Shown: piece by piece, positions 1-11,693 of the stretch | Layout: every line of letters begins with the position of its first letter | How positions within the stretch are numbered: position 1 is the stretch's first letter | Source: Nocardia jejuensis NBRC 103114 | Lineage (GTDB): Bacteria; Actinomycetota; Actinomycetes; Mycobacteriales; Mycobacteriaceae | Direction of reading: 5' to 3' | NCBI RefSeq assembly: GCF_001613145.1 | Contig: NZ_BDBU01000039.1 | Coordinates: 57,093 to 121,092, forward strand | Length of the DNA: 64,000 bases | Program-made: the position numbers and the translations under genes | Notes under the pieces: generated by a model | Database searches by the model: none | What the model was told of the DNA's origin: nothing | What the model saw: the letters and a program-made list of their open reading frames with translations, nothing else

Positions 1-15
1 ACTACGCTGGGTCGT

Positions 16-2055
16 ATGTCGTCACCGCAGGACCCGCCCTCAACAAAGGATGTACAGGCGAACCGGACGGGTTCGGGAGTGACGTTCTCGGCGATGGCGG
101 CGCTCGGGGTGGCCACGGCCGCGGTGGTGGCGGCGCTGGTCGTCGGACTGTCGGCATCGCAGGCGTTGAGTCTGCTCGGGATTCCCGATCCGGGACCGAT
201 GACGACCTATGGATTGCCCGCCGCGCGGGCCGTCGCCGATCTCGCCGCCGCGCTGACCGTGGGGTCGCTGGTGTTCGCGGCGTTCTTCGTACCGCCGCAG
301 GCCGACGGGCTGCTCGATGTGGGCGGATTCCGGGCCCTGCGGCGCGCGGGAAACTTCGCACTGGTGTGGGCGGCGGCCGCCGCGCTGCTGGTGCCGCTGA
401 CGCTGTCCGATACGACGGGTCAACCGTTCAAGGATTCGCTGCGACCCGAAGCGGTCTGGCGCGCCGCGGACCAGGTCGAGGTGGCGGGGTCCTGGCGGAC
501 GACCGTGTTCTTCGTGCTGGTGCTCGCGATCGGATGCCGGATCGCGCTGCGCTGGGGATGGACGCCGGCGCTGCTGGTGCTGTCGGTGGTGTCACTGCTG
601 CCGGTGGCGCTCACCGGCCACTCGTCCTCGGGCGGGGCGCACGATCTGGCCACCAACAGTTTGATTCTGCATCTGCTGGCCGCGTGTTTCTGGGTGGGCG
701 GACTGTTCGCGGTGCTCGCGTACGCGCTACGTGACGGGAAGTACACGGCCCTGGCCGCCCGGCGATTCTCGAAGGTGGCGACCGTCTCCTTCGTGATGAT
801 CGCGATCAGCGGTGTGATCAATGCCTATGTGCGCGTGCCCTGGTCGGATCTGTTCGAGACCACGTACGGGCGATTGGTGCTGGCCAAGACCGCCGCGCTG
901 GTCGCGCTCGGGGTGATCGGTTTCCTGCAGCGTCGGCGCGCGCTGCCGGCACTGGCGGAGGATCCGGAGGATCGCGGCGCGCTGATCCGGTTCGCGGGCG
1001 TGGAGGTATTGATCTTCGCCGCGACCATCGGCCTGGCGGTCGGCCTCGGCCGGACCCCGCCGCCGCCGACCGGCAAGGTCCCGACGCCCGCGGAGGTGGA
1101 GATCGGTTACAACCTCGCCGGACCGCCGACCGTCGCGCGGGTGCTGTTCGACTGGCGCTTCGATCTGATCTTCGGCACCCTCGCCCTCGTGCTCGCCGTC
1201 GTCTATCTGCTCGGCGTGTCGCGCCTGCGCAGGCGCGGAGACGCCTGGCCGATCGGGCGGACCATCGCGTGGGTCGCCGGGTGCGCGGTCCTGCTCTTCG
1301 CGACCAGTTCCGGCCTGGGCCGCTACGCACCGGCCGTGTTCAGCATGCACATGGGTCAGCACATGATGCTCTCCATGCTCGCGCCGATCCTCTTCGCGCT
1401 GGGCGGGCCGATCCTGCTGGCGCTGCGCGCGATCGCTCCGGCCGGCAAGGGCCAGCCGCCCGGCCCGCGCGAATGGATTCTGGCCGCGGTGCACAACCCG
1501 GTGTCGCGCTTCATGACTCAGCCGATCGTGGCCGCGGTCTTCTTCGTCTCCGGCTTCTACGCGCTGTACCTGGGCGGCATCTTCGATCAGTTCGTCGGAT
1601 CGCACGGCGCGCACCTGCTCATGAACGTGCACTTCCTGCTCAGCGGCTACCTGTTCTACTGGGTGGTCATCGGCATCGACCCGAAGCCCCGCCAGGTGGA
1701 GCCGCTCACCAAGCTGGGCATGGTGTTCGGTTCACTGCCGTTCCACGCCTTCTTCGGCATCGCGTTGATGAGCATGGACACGGTGCTGGGCGGCTGGTTC
1801 TACCGCGCGCTCGGGCTCGGCTGGAACAGCAATCTGCTCGAGGACCAGCACACCGGCGGTAGCCTCGCGTGGGCCAGCGGTGAAGTTCCGCTGGTTGTGG
1901 TGATGCTCGCGCTGCTCATCCAGTGGTCGCGCAGCGACAAGCGCCTGCAGACCCGGATCGACCGCGCCGCGGACCGGGACGACGACGCGGAACTGACCGC
2001 GTACAACGCTATGTACGCCGAGTTGGCTCGGCGTGACCGAGAGGTACGCAAGTGA
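16..2055 (+). CDS. CopD/CtaG-type copper membrane protein
   Basis: A 679-residue polytopic membrane protein that combines a CopD-like copper resistance region (roughly residues 240-345) with a C-terminal caa3-type CtaG domain. The CtaG part is marked by the His/Met-rich stretch FSMHMGQHMMLS near residue 445 and by a later GSHGAHLLMNVHF segment. Family members are thought to move or hold copper for cytochrome oxidase assembly at the plasma membrane; M. tuberculosis Rv0102 has the same two-part build. More than ten hydrophobic helices are visible. The ATG lies 15 bases from the window edge, so any promoter or upstream partner is out of view. The stop overlaps the GTG start of the next gene by four bases, which suggests translational coupling. 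The domain call is firm; the exact substrate is inferred. Confidence 0.88.
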   Translation: MSSPQDPPSTKDVQANRTGSGVTFSAMAALGVATAAVVAALVVGLSASQALSLLGIPDPGPMTTYGLPAARAVADLAAALTVGSLVFAAFFVPPQADGLLDVGGFRALRRAGNFALVWAAAAALLVPLTLSDTTGQPFKDSLRPEAVWRAADQVEVAGSWRTTVFFVLVLAIGCRIALRWGWTPALLVLSVVSLLPVALTGHSSSGGAHDLATNSLILHLLAACFWVGGLFAVLAYALRDGKYTALAARRFSKVATVSFVMIAISGVINAYVRVPWSDLFETTYGRLVLAKTAALVALGVIGFLQRRRALPALAEDPEDRGALIRFAGVEVLIFAATIGLAVGLGRTPPPPTGKVPTPAEVEIGYNLAGPPTVARVLFDWRFDLIFGTLALVLAVVYLLGVSRLRRRGDAWPIGRTIAWVAGCAVLLFATSSGLGRYAPAVFSMHMGQHMMLSMLAPILFALGGPILLALRAIAPAGKGQPPGPREWILAAVHNPVSRFMTQPIVAAVFFVSGFYALYLGGIFDQFVGSHGAHLLMNVHFLLSGYLFYWVVIGIDPKPRQVEPLTKLGMVFGSLPFHAFFGIALMSMDTVLGGWFYRALGLGWNSNLLEDQHTGGSLAWASGEVPLVVVMLALLIQWSRSDKRLQTRIDRAADRDDDAELTAYNAMYAELARRDREVRK

Positions 2056-3011
2056 GTGACGTCGCCATGGCGACCCGGAACAACAAGCGGCTCTACCGAT
2101 CCGACGTGCGCCAAGCCCGCCGGCTGCTGCGCGGGCACATCCGCAAGACACCGGTGTTCCACACCGAGATCCTGGGTCCGCGCGGACCGGTACCGGTCAC
2201 CCTGAAGCTCGAACATCTGCAGCACGGCGGCACCTTCAAGGTGCGCGGCTGCCTCAACGCACTGCTGCAGGCGCCCGGCGACGGCACCGGCGTCGTGATC
2301 GCCTCGGGTGGGAACGCGGGCATCGCCGCGGCGCTGGCCTGCGCGCTGCGCGGCCTGTCGTGCACCGTGGTGGTGCCGGAATCGGCGCCGCACACCAAGG
2401 TCGCGGCCATGTGGTCGCACGGGGCCGAAGTGCTGTGGCGGGGAACGACTTACGCCGAGGCGCACCGGTACGCCACCGAGCTGGCCACCGAACGCGGCGC
2501 CATGCAGTTGCACGCCTACGACCTGCCCGCCATCGTCGCCGGTGCGGGTGTGGTCGGGCTGGAGATCGAAGAGCAGGTGCGCGGGCGGCCGCCGGTGCTG
2601 GTCGCGGTCGGCGGCGGCGGGCTGGTGGCCGGAATCGCGGTGGCGCTGGGGCTGCGCGGCCGGGTCATCGGCGTCGAACCCCAGGGCGCGCCGACCCTGC
2701 ATTCGGCGCTGGCGGCCGGTCGGCCGGTGGACGTGCAGGTGCAGAGCGTCGCCTCGGATGCGCTGGGCGCGAACAGGATCGGCGATATCGCCATGGAGGT
2801 GTCCCAGCGCTATGCGGTGCGCTCGATCCTGGTGACCGACGACGCGATCGTGATGGCGCGCGAATATCTGTGGCGGGAGTTCCGGATAGTGGTGGAGCCC
2901 GCCGGAGCCACGGCGCTGGCCGCGATCCAGAGCGGTGCGTACGTGCCCGCCGCGGGGGAGCGGCCGGTGGTCGTGCTGTGCGGCGCGAACACCGATCTCG
3001 CGACCCTCTGA
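2052..3011 (+). CDS. PLP-dependent threonine/serine dehydratase-like protein
   Basis: A 319-residue fold-type II PLP enzyme. The Schiff-base lysine sits in GGTFKVRG (about residue 61, the family's SFKxRG motif), followed by an ASGGNAG substrate loop (about residue 82). The phosphate-binding glycine loop is VGGGGLVAG near residue 187, and CGANTD lies close to the C-terminus. Length and motifs fit catabolic threonine/serine dehydratases without the C-terminal ACT domain of biosynthetic IlvA. It starts at GTG inside the stop region of the upstream copper protein (GTGA overlap). Substrate preference cannot be read from sequence; serine racemase activity or another beta-elimination is possible. 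Confidence 0.85.
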   Translation: MSDVAMATRNNKRLYRSDVRQARRLLRGHIRKTPVFHTEILGPRGPVPVTLKLEHLQHGGTFKVRGCLNALLQAPGDGTGVVIASGGNAGIAAALACALRGLSCTVVVPESAPHTKVAAMWSHGAEVLWRGTTYAEAHRYATELATERGAMQLHAYDLPAIVAGAGVVGLEIEEQVRGRPPVLVAVGGGGLVAGIAVALGLRGRVIGVEPQGAPTLHSALAAGRPVDVQVQSVASDALGANRIGDIAMEVSQRYAVRSILVTDDAIVMAREYLWREFRIVVEPAGATALAAIQSGAYVPAAGERPVVVLCGANTDLATL

Positions 3012-3136
3012 CTCGAGGTATCGGCTGTTCACATTGCCGAAGTTATCCACATTCGCCGGGAGGGGTCTGTCGCATCCGAGCCGCCCGAGTCAGGCTGGAA
3101 GGCACTGACAGGGCTGGATTACCAAGGGGGACGGCG

Positions 3137-3583
3137 ATGTACGAGGCGAATACGGCGGTGGTCGGACGGGTGCTCACGAGTCCGGTGCGACGGGGGCTCC
3201 CCAACGGAGACCATGTGCTGAGCTTCCGCATGGCGAGCAATACGCGCCGCTTCGATCAGGCCCGGGGCGACTGGGTGGACGGTGGCACGCTGTATCTCAC
3301 TGTGACTTGCTGGCGGAAGCTGGTAGAAGGGGTGGAGGCATCGCTGCAGCGCGGGGATCCGATCCTCGCGTACGGGCAGCTGCGGTCGAACGAATACACC
3401 AGCCGGGACGGTACCGAGCGCACCGACCTCGAGATGCGCGCCATCGCGGTCGGCCCCGACCTGGGCCGTTGCACCGCCTCCGTACAGCGCAAACAGTTCG
3501 CCCGACCAGATCGCTCCGAGCCCGCGCCGGAGCCGATCACCGATACCGACGCTGCCGGAGAACCGGCAACTCAACACAGTTAG
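3137..3583 (+). CDS. ssbB: single-stranded DNA-binding protein without acidic tail
   Basis: A 148-residue protein with an N-terminal OB fold of the bacterial SSB family (MYEANTAVVGRVLTSPV at the start, then LYLTVTCWRKLVEGV and RGDPILAYGQL). It should bind ssDNA as a tetramer. The C-terminus ends GEPATQHS and lacks the acidic DDDIPF-type tip through which housekeeping SSB recruits partners. This fits the second SSB of actinobacteria (Rv2478c in M. tuberculosis, SsbB in Streptomyces). The ATG follows a purine-rich AAGGGGG about seven bases upstream; longer in-frame extensions run into the previous gene and are not credible. ettA starts 10 bases downstream, so the two are probably co-transcribed. 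Confidence 0.9.
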   Translation: MYEANTAVVGRVLTSPVRRGLPNGDHVLSFRMASNTRRFDQARGDWVDGGTLYLTVTCWRKLVEGVEASLQRGDPILAYGQLRSNEYTSRDGTERTDLEMRAIAVGPDLGRCTASVQRKQFARPDRSEPAPEPITDTDAAGEPATQHS

Positions 3584-3593
3584 GCTTGCCCAT

Positions 3594-5270
<1,677 letters not shown>

Positions 5271-5285
5271 CCAGCTGTTCTCCGG

Positions 5286-5324
5286 GGGTCACCGATCCGT
5301 CGTATCGGTCCGGTTCGGTGACCC
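5286..5324 (+). terminator. hairpin downstream of ettA
   Basis: Perfect 10-bp inverted repeat GGGTCACCGA / TCGGTGACCC separated by 19 bases and starting 16 bases after the ettA stop. There is no T-tract, as is common in actinobacterial terminators. It probably ends the ssb-ettA transcript before gdh. Confidence 0.6.
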
Positions 5325-5581
5325 TCGAATGAACGGCAATCGAATAGCGAACTCGGCAGTATCGCGTACGCAATTGTGCGTGAAAACTGTTCAGGTGCAA
5401 GGTTTGTCGTAGACGACCTGGCGATACCACTCTGGGTGCCACGCTCGTCGTACCGTCCGGTTTGTCCGAACTGTACGACGCGGCGTCGCATTGGGAGGAA
5501 AGTAGCCCGGCGCATCCTGCGCCCAGCTACTCTCGCATCGGCGTCGCTTTGTTACGGAACCGAATCCGAGGAGTTGGCGAA
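5325..5581. other. gdh upstream region
   Basis: Non-coding stretch between the ettA hairpin and gdh. It is less GC-rich than its surroundings (for example around 5335-5410) and so is the probable gdh promoter and leader. An in-frame upstream extension to an ATG-like start at 5462 exists, but a GAGGAG Shine-Dalgarno stands correctly before ATG 5582. No conserved riboswitch or clear operator was recognised. Confidence 0.4.
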
Positions 5582-8500
5582 ATGACCGTCTCGTCCGAAT
5601 TGTCCAGCGCGGCTTGGGCTGCGAGTTTGCCCGCGTCGTTGCGAGGCAATCTCGTATCCCTGGAGGAGGCGTATTTTCGACACGTCGACGCGGGTGACGC
5701 AGACTGTGCGATCCCCGCGACATCCACCCACATCTTCCGCTGCCATGTGGATCTCGCGATCGAGCGCACACCCGGCATCGCGAATGTGCGCGTCTACCAC
5801 GCGGACGACGAAGCCGATCTCGGCGTCGCGGTGCAGTTGGTCACCAAGGACATGCCGCTGCTGGTGGAATCGGTCACCTCGTCGCTGAGCCGCATCGGCG
5901 TCAGCGTCAGCGAGGTGGTCCACCCCATCTTCGAGGTCACCCGCGATGCCGAGGGGCGGCTCGAAACCGCTGTCCCGCACGAGGTCGACGGCAACGGCGC
6001 GACCGGCCTGCGTGAATCCTGGATGCACATCCAGCTGCATCCGGCCACCACCGCGGAACAGTTGCGCCGGATCGAGAGCGCGCTGCCCGACGTGCTCACC
6101 GATGTGCGCCGCGTCATCGAGGACACCGAGGCCATGCGCGAGACGCAGGGCCGGGTCGCCACCGAACTCGACAATGCGGCCCAGGCGGGCAAATCTCCCT
6201 TCGACGCAACGGATCTCACCGATTGCGCGAACCTGCTGCGCTGGCTCGCCGACGGCAATTTCACCGTGCTGGGCTACGCGCGCTACCAACGCAGCACCGT
6301 CGACGGCCACCCCAGATCCACCGTGGTCTCCGAGACCGCGCTCGGCGTGCTGCGCCCCAATGTGGGCACCGATTTCCGGGTTCCGGACAACAGCGGCGAT
6401 CAGACGCTGCTCATGCTCACCCAGGGTCTGGTCCCGGCCACCGTGCACCGTGCGGTCTACCCGTACTTCGTCGGCGTCGCCGAGATGGACGAATCAGGCA
6501 CTGTCACAGGCGAACACCTGTTCATCGGCGTCTTCACCGTCAACGCCCTGCACGAGAACGTGCTCGACATTCCGGTCATCGAACGCCGGGTGCGCACCAT
6601 CATCGAGACCAGCGGCTTCGACCTGGATTCCTTCTCCGGGCAGGAGATGCTCGAGGTCATCCAGTCGTTCCCGCGCTCGGAGCTGTTCTCCTCCGACGGC
6701 GACACGCTGCGGCGCACCGCGAGCGCGGTGCTGAATGTCGGTATGCGGCGCCAGGTTCGGCTGTTCATGCGGATGGACGGCTACGGCCGATTCGTCGCCT
6801 GCATGGTCTACCTGCCGCGCGACCGCTACACCACCGCCGTACGCCTGGAGATGCAGGACATCCTGGTTCGCGAACTGGGCGGCGAGTCCATCGACTACTC
6901 GGCCCGGGTATCCGAAAGTGATCTCGCCAGCGTGCATTTCACCGTGCGCCTGCCCGATCAGGGGTCGATCGCCGACACCAGCGAACCCAACCGCGTCCGC
7001 ATCCAGCATCTGATCTCCGAGGCCAGCCACACCTGGGACGACCATCTCCGCAACGAGCTCACCACCTCCCCGGTGCTGGACCCGGCCCTGGTGCAGCGCT
7101 ACGCCGACGCCCTGCCGGAGAGCTACAAGGAGGACTTCGGGCCCACCCGCGCACTGGCCGACATCGTCCGGCTCCAGGGCCTGCAGGAGGGCGGTATCGA
7201 CCAATACCTGTACCGCCTCGCCGATTCCACGCCCGGCTCCTGGCGATTCACCCTCTATATCGGCGGTTGCGGCGTCTCGCTGAGCCAGGTGCTCCCGGTC
7301 CTGCAGAGCCTCGGCGTCGAGGTGGTGGACGAGCGTCCGCACGAGGTCGAGCTGGATCACGGTCCGGAACAATGGATCTACGATTTCGGCCTGCTCGCCC
7401 GGCCCGAACTGTTGCGCGGCTCGATGAACCGGAACCTGGACGCCGAACTCGCCGAGTCCTCCGGCCGCCGCCTGGACGCGCTGGACGCGCACGTGCGCGG
7501 CCTGCGCGAGCGCTTCACCGACGCGTTCGAGGCGCTCTGGTACGGCCACGCCGAGGCCGACGGGCTCAACGAACTGGTCCTGCGCGCCGGAATGCACTGG
7601 CGCACCGTGTCGATCCTGCGCGCCTACGCGAAATACCTGCAGCAGGCGGGATTCCCGTACAGCCAGGCCAACATCACGCGTGTGCTGCTCGCCTATCCCG
7701 AGGCGTCCAGCATGTTCGTGGACCTGTTCGCCGCGCTCTTCGATCCCGACTCCGCCAACCCCGCGCACGCCGCGGATCTCGAAGCCGCCATGCGGGTGCG
7801 CATCGACGACGTGGTCAGCCTGGACGCGGACCGCATCCTGCGCGCCATCCTCGGGCTGATCAAGGCCACGCTGCGCACCAACTACTACGTCGTCGACGCC
7901 GAGGGCAGCTCGCGGGACTACCTCTCGTTCAAGGTGGAACCGCAGGAGATCGCCGAATTGCCCAAGCCGCGGCCGCAATTCGAGATCTTCGTCTACTCGC
8001 CCCGGGTCGAAGGCGTGCACCTGCGCTTCGGTCCGGTCGCGCGCGGCGGTCTGCGATGGTCGGACCGGCTGGAGGATTTCCGCACCGAGATCCTGGGTCT
8101 GGTGAAGGCCCAGGCCGTGAAGAACGCGGTGATCGTGCCGGTCGGCGCCAAGGGCGGATTCGTGGTGAAGCAGCCACCCGTCGCGACCGAGGATCCGGTC
8201 ACCGATCGTCAGGCACTGCAGTCCGAGGGCGTCGCCTGCTATCGCACCTTCATCTCCGGCCTGCTCGACGTCACCGACAATGTGGACCGCGCCACCGGTG
8301 AGGTCGTGCCCCCGGACCGGGTGCTGCGCCTGGACGGTGACGACACCTACCTGGTGGTCGCCGCCGACAAAGGCACAGCCACCTTCTCCGACATCGCCAA
8401 CGATGTCGCGCAGCGGTACGGTTTCTGGCTCGGCGACGCCTTCGCCTCGGGCGGTTCGGTCGGCTACGACCACAAGGCGATGGGCATCACCGCGCGCGGA

Positions 8501-10486
8501 GCGTGGGAGAGCGTCAAGCGGCACTTCGCGGAAATGGACATCGACACCCAGACCCAGGACTTCACGGTCGTGGGCGTGGGCGATATGAGCGGTGACGTAT
8601 TCGGCAACGGCATGCTGCTCTCGCGGCACATCCGCCTGGTCGCCGCGTTCGATCACCGGCACATCTTCCTGGATCCGGATCCGGACGCGGAGTCCTCGTT
8701 CGCGGAGCGCGAGCGCATGTTCGCGTTGCCGCGCTCCTCGTGGGCGGACTACGACCGATCACTGATCAGCGCGGGCGGCGGGGTTTTCGATCGCACCGTG
8801 AAGTCGATTCCGGTCAGCGAGCAGGCCCGCGAGGCCCTGGGTCTGGACGCCGGGATCACCGCGCTCTCACCGCCGGAAATGATGAAGGCGATCCTGCAGT
8901 CCCCGGCGCAGCTGCTGTGGAACGGCGGCATCGGCACCTACATCAAGGCCGCCTCCGAGACCAATGCCGAGGTGGGCGACAAGTCCAACGACGCGGTCCG
9001 GGTGAACGCGAACGACCTGCGCGTCAAGGTGATCGGCGAGGGCGGCAACCTGGGCGCCACCGCCCTGGGCCGGATCGAGTTCTGCCGGCACGGCGGCAAG
9101 ATGAACACCGACGCGCTGGACAATTCGGCCGGTGTGGACTGCTCGGACCACGAGGTCAATATCAAGGTCCTGCTGGACGGCCTGGTCTCGGCCGGTCAGC
9201 TCCCCGAGACCGAGCGCAATCCGCTGCTGGCGTCGATGACCGACGAGGTCGCCGCACTCGTGCTGCGGGACAACGTCTCTCAGAACTACCTGATGGGCCT
9301 GTCCCGGGCCGAATCCCCGCGCATGCTGAACGTGCACAAGCGCGTCATCGAGGACCTGGAGACCCGTCGCGGCCTGGACCGGGAACTCGAAGCGCTGCCG
9401 AGTGACATCGAGATCAAGCAGCGCACCGAACACGGCGCGGGGCTGACCTCACCGGAACTGTCGAATCTCATGGCGCACGTGAAGCTTTCGCTCAAGGCCG
9501 ACCTGCTCGCCAGCGATCTGCCCGACACCGTGTACTTCTCCGCGCGACTGCCCGAGTACTTCCCCACACCGCTGCGCAGCCGATTCGGCGCGGCCATCAA
9601 GAAGCATCGGCTGCGCCGGGAGATCACCACGACCACGCTCGTCAACGAGGTGGTCGATCTGGGCGGCATCACCTACGCGCATCGGCTCAACGAGGAGATC
9701 GGCGCCACCGCGTCGGACTCGGTGCGCGCCTTCACCGCCGCCACCCAGATCTTCGATCTGCATTCCATCTGGAGCCGGATCCGGGACGCCGATGTCTCCA
9801 TCGCGATGAAGGACGCGCTGGAACTCGAGACCAAGCGCACGCTGGACCGGGCCTCGCGCTGGCTGCTCAACAACCGGCCACAGCCCATCGCGGTGGGCGC
9901 GGAGATCAATCGCTACTCCGCGAGCGTGCGCACGCTCTCGCCGAAGGTGCCGGGCTGGTTGCGCGGTCACCACATCGACACGCTCAACGAGCAGTCACAA
10001 TCCCTGATCGAAAAGGGTGCGCCGTCGGAGTTGGCGAGCGAGGTGCTCGGCCTGCTGAATCTCTTCCCCCTGCTGGATGTGCACGATATCTCCGATATCA
10101 CAGATCGCAGCGGCGACGAGGTGGGTGCGCTGTACTACGCGCTCAACGATCACCTGAAGATCGATTGGCTGTTGCAGGCGGTCAGCCACCTGGAACGCGG
10201 GGATCGGTGGCACGCGCTGGCGCGCCTCGCGCTGCGCGACGACATGTACGGTTCGCTGCGCTCGCTGACCCTCGATGTGCTCTCCGCCGGTGACCCGGAA
10301 GAGACGGCCGAGGAAAAAATTGCATACTGGGAGTCGAAAAATCAGTCTCGGTTGGGTCGCGCCCGTGCTGCCCTCTCGGAACTGTTCGAGTCCGGAACCC
10401 ACGACCTGGCCACGCTGTCGGTTGCGGCGCGACAGGTGCGCAGCATGGTGAGCGGGGTGGGTGCGCAATCGGAGGTACCGCGTTGA
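5582..10486 (+). CDS. gdh: NAD-specific glutamate dehydrogenase, large (~180 kDa) type
   Basis: A 1634-residue NAD-dependent glutamate dehydrogenase of the large class, close to the 1624 residues of mycobacterial Gdh (Rv2476c). It interconverts glutamate with 2-oxoglutarate and ammonium. The N-terminal half has ACT-like regulatory segments. The catalytic part begins near residue 820 with LRFGPVARGGLRWSDR; the active-site lysine is in VGAKGGFVVK (about 855), followed by VGVGDMSGDVFGNGM and LLWNGGIGTYIKA. In mycobacteria this enzyme is inhibited by the FHA protein GarA under PknG control; GarA is not in this window. The start was placed at ATG 5582 because GAGGAG lies about eight bases upstream. 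The stop overlaps the TTG of the next gene (TTGA). Confidence 0.94.
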   Translation: MTVSSELSSAAWAASLPASLRGNLVSLEEAYFRHVDAGDADCAIPATSTHIFRCHVDLAIERTPGIANVRVYHADDEADLGVAVQLVTKDMPLLVESVTSSLSRIGVSVSEVVHPIFEVTRDAEGRLETAVPHEVDGNGATGLRESWMHIQLHPATTAEQLRRIESALPDVLTDVRRVIEDTEAMRETQGRVATELDNAAQAGKSPFDATDLTDCANLLRWLADGNFTVLGYARYQRSTVDGHPRSTVVSETALGVLRPNVGTDFRVPDNSGDQTLLMLTQGLVPATVHRAVYPYFVGVAEMDESGTVTGEHLFIGVFTVNALHENVLDIPVIERRVRTIIETSGFDLDSFSGQEMLEVIQSFPRSELFSSDGDTLRRTASAVLNVGMRRQVRLFMRMDGYGRFVACMVYLPRDRYTTAVRLEMQDILVRELGGESIDYSARVSESDLASVHFTVRLPDQGSIADTSEPNRVRIQHLISEASHTWDDHLRNELTTSPVLDPALVQRYADALPESYKEDFGPTRALADIVRLQGLQEGGIDQYLYRLADSTPGSWRFTLYIGGCGVSLSQVLPVLQSLGVEVVDERPHEVELDHGPEQWIYDFGLLARPELLRGSMNRNLDAELAESSGRRLDALDAHVRGLRERFTDAFEALWYGHAEADGLNELVLRAGMHWRTVSILRAYAKYLQQAGFPYSQANITRVLLAYPEASSMFVDLFAALFDPDSANPAHAADLEAAMRVRIDDVVSLDADRILRAILGLIKATLRTNYYVVDAEGSSRDYLSFKVEPQEIAELPKPRPQFEIFVYSPRVEGVHLRFGPVARGGLRWSDRLEDFRTEILGLVKAQAVKNAVIVPVGAKGGFVVKQPPVATEDPVTDRQALQSEGVACYRTFISGLLDVTDNVDRATGEVVPPDRVLRLDGDDTYLVVAADKGTATFSDIANDVAQRYGFWLGDAFASGGSVGYDHKAMGITARGAWESVKRHFAEMDIDTQTQDFTVVGVGDMSGDVFGNGMLLSRHIRLVAAFDHRHIFLDPDPDAESSFAERERMFALPRSSWADYDRSLISAGGGVFDRTVKSIPVSEQAREALGLDAGITALSPPEMMKAILQSPAQLLWNGGIGTYIKAASETNAEVGDKSNDAVRVNANDLRVKVIGEGGNLGATALGRIEFCRHGGKMNTDALDNSAGVDCSDHEVNIKVLLDGLVSAGQLPETERNPLLASMTDEVAALVLRDNVSQNYLMGLSRAESPRMLNVHKRVIEDLETRRGLDRELEALPSDIEIKQRTEHGAGLTSPELSNLMAHVKLSLKADLLASDLPDTVYFSARLPEYFPTPLRSRFGAAIKKHRLRREITTTTLVNEVVDLGGITYAHRLNEEIGATASDSVRAFTAATQIFDLHSIWSRIRDADVSIAMKDALELETKRTLDRASRWLLNNRPQPIAVGAEINRYSASVRTLSPKVPGWLRGHHIDTLNEQSQSLIEKGAPSELASEVLGLLNLFPLLDVHDISDITDRSGDEVGALYYALNDHLKIDWLLQAVSHLERGDRWHALARLALRDDMYGSLRSLTLDVLSAGDPEETAEEKIAYWESKNQSRLGRARAALSELFESGTHDLATLSVAARQVRSMVSGVGAQSEVPR

Positions 10487-10977
10487 CGAGTGTCGGATCG
10501 CTGAACGGCCATGGGAAAGCACCCGCGGTGAGCGTGCAGGAGCAGCCCGCTCCCGCCGCGCCCGCGCGCTTCCACACCAAGGTCGAGGTGCGCTGGTCGG
10601 ATATGGACGCCTTCCAGCACATCAACCATGCGCGCATGGTGACCTTGCTGGAGGAGGCCCGCATTCCCTGGCTGTTCCTCGACGACCGGCCGACGGTCAA
10701 TCTGCGGGCCGGCTGCGTCCTGGCCGACCTGCGGGTGCAATACAAGGGGCAGCTGCGGCACGAGGATTCGCCGCTCGATGTCTCGATGTGGGTCGAGCGG
10801 CTGCGCGCGGTGGACTTCACCGTGTCCTACGAGGTGCGCGCCGCCGAGGCCGCACCCGATTCGCCGCCCGCGGTGATCGCGTCCACCCAGCTGGCCGCGT
10901 TCGATATCGACACCCAGCGACTACGCCGGCTCACCCCGGCCGAGCGCGACTACCTGGCTCAATGGCTGGACGACTGA
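10483..10977 (+). CDS. hot-dog acyl-CoA thioesterase
   Basis: A 164-residue 4HBT-type hot-dog protein. The active-site region RWSDMDAFQHINHARM (about residues 36-51) carries the Asp and the HxN typical of 4-hydroxybenzoyl-CoA thioesterase relatives. A short Ala/Pro-rich N-terminus precedes the fold. It should hydrolyse an acyl-CoA thioester in the cytosol; chain length is unknown. The TTG start overlaps the gdh stop and follows GGAGG at 10471-10475, so it is translated from the gdh message. It corresponds in position to Rv2475c of M. tuberculosis. Confidence 0.85.
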   Translation: MTSVGSLNGHGKAPAVSVQEQPAPAAPARFHTKVEVRWSDMDAFQHINHARMVTLLEEARIPWLFLDDRPTVNLRAGCVLADLRVQYKGQLRHEDSPLDVSMWVERLRAVDFTVSYEVRAAEAAPDSPPAVIASTQLAAFDIDTQRLRRLTPAERDYLAQWLDD

Positions 10978-11008
10978 TCCGGATTCGCGCCGAGAGCACA
11001 CGCCTGAC

Positions 11009-11683
11009 ATGTCGGGAGAACTGACTCTTCGCGTTCCGGATCCGGCGGAACGCGAAAACCTGGCCACCTTCCTCACCCACGCGCTGCGGCTGGACGCCGC
11101 CGCCCCGATCCGGTTGCGCCGACGCGGCGACCGCTACGTCTCCGCGTGGGCGGCGACCGGATTCGAGGCGCTCGCGGTGCGGACCGTGGTCGCGACCCTG
11201 GCCACCGATGACGTCACCGTGGGCGGCGACGTCATCCTGGCCGGATTGCACGGCCCGGACTCCGGCTCGGCGCTGGATCTGGGCTACCGAATGGACTCGG
11301 CGTGGCGAAACGCCCTGCCGCCGGAGACCGGCTTCGTGCACGTGGACGATGTCCCCGCGCGCATGCTCGTCGAATTGGCCGAGCGTGGTGCGCAATTGGC
11401 CCAGGAGCACGGCAGCGGCCACGGGCCGCCCGCCTCGCTCCTGGACCAGACCGTGCTCACCGTGTCGGCGCACGACGATCAGGTCGAGGTGCCCCTGCGC
11501 GTGGTCTTCGCACTCGCCGCCATGGATTTCATTCCGCACGGTGGCGAGAAGACCGACTCGCGCCGCATCTCCGCCGACGAGATCGTCCGGGTCCGCGCCG
11601 CACCCACCTGGGTGCGCTTGGACGCGCGGTACGGATCGGTGGCGCGCCGCCGGGGCGAGAGTCTGTCGCTGTTCACCAGCTAG
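11009..11683 (+). CDS. conserved actinobacterial hypothetical protein
   Basis: A 224-residue soluble protein with no signal peptide or membrane helix and no catalytic motif I recognise. It opens MSGELTLRVPDPAERENL and contains a conserved-looking DFIPHGGEKTDSRRIS segment near residue 173. By position it matches Rv2474c, the conserved hypothetical that follows the thioesterase downstream of gdh in mycobacteria. ATG 11009 follows the thioesterase stop by 31 bases, so it is probably in the gdh operon. Function unknown. Confidence 0.75.
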   Translation: MSGELTLRVPDPAERENLATFLTHALRLDAAAPIRLRRRGDRYVSAWAATGFEALAVRTVVATLATDDVTVGGDVILAGLHGPDSGSALDLGYRMDSAWRNALPPETGFVHVDDVPARMLVELAERGAQLAQEHGSGHGPPASLLDQTVLTVSAHDDQVEVPLRVVFALAAMDFIPHGGEKTDSRRISADEIVRVRAAPTWVRLDARYGSVARRRGESLSLFTS

Positions 11684-11693
11684 AGCAATGCCG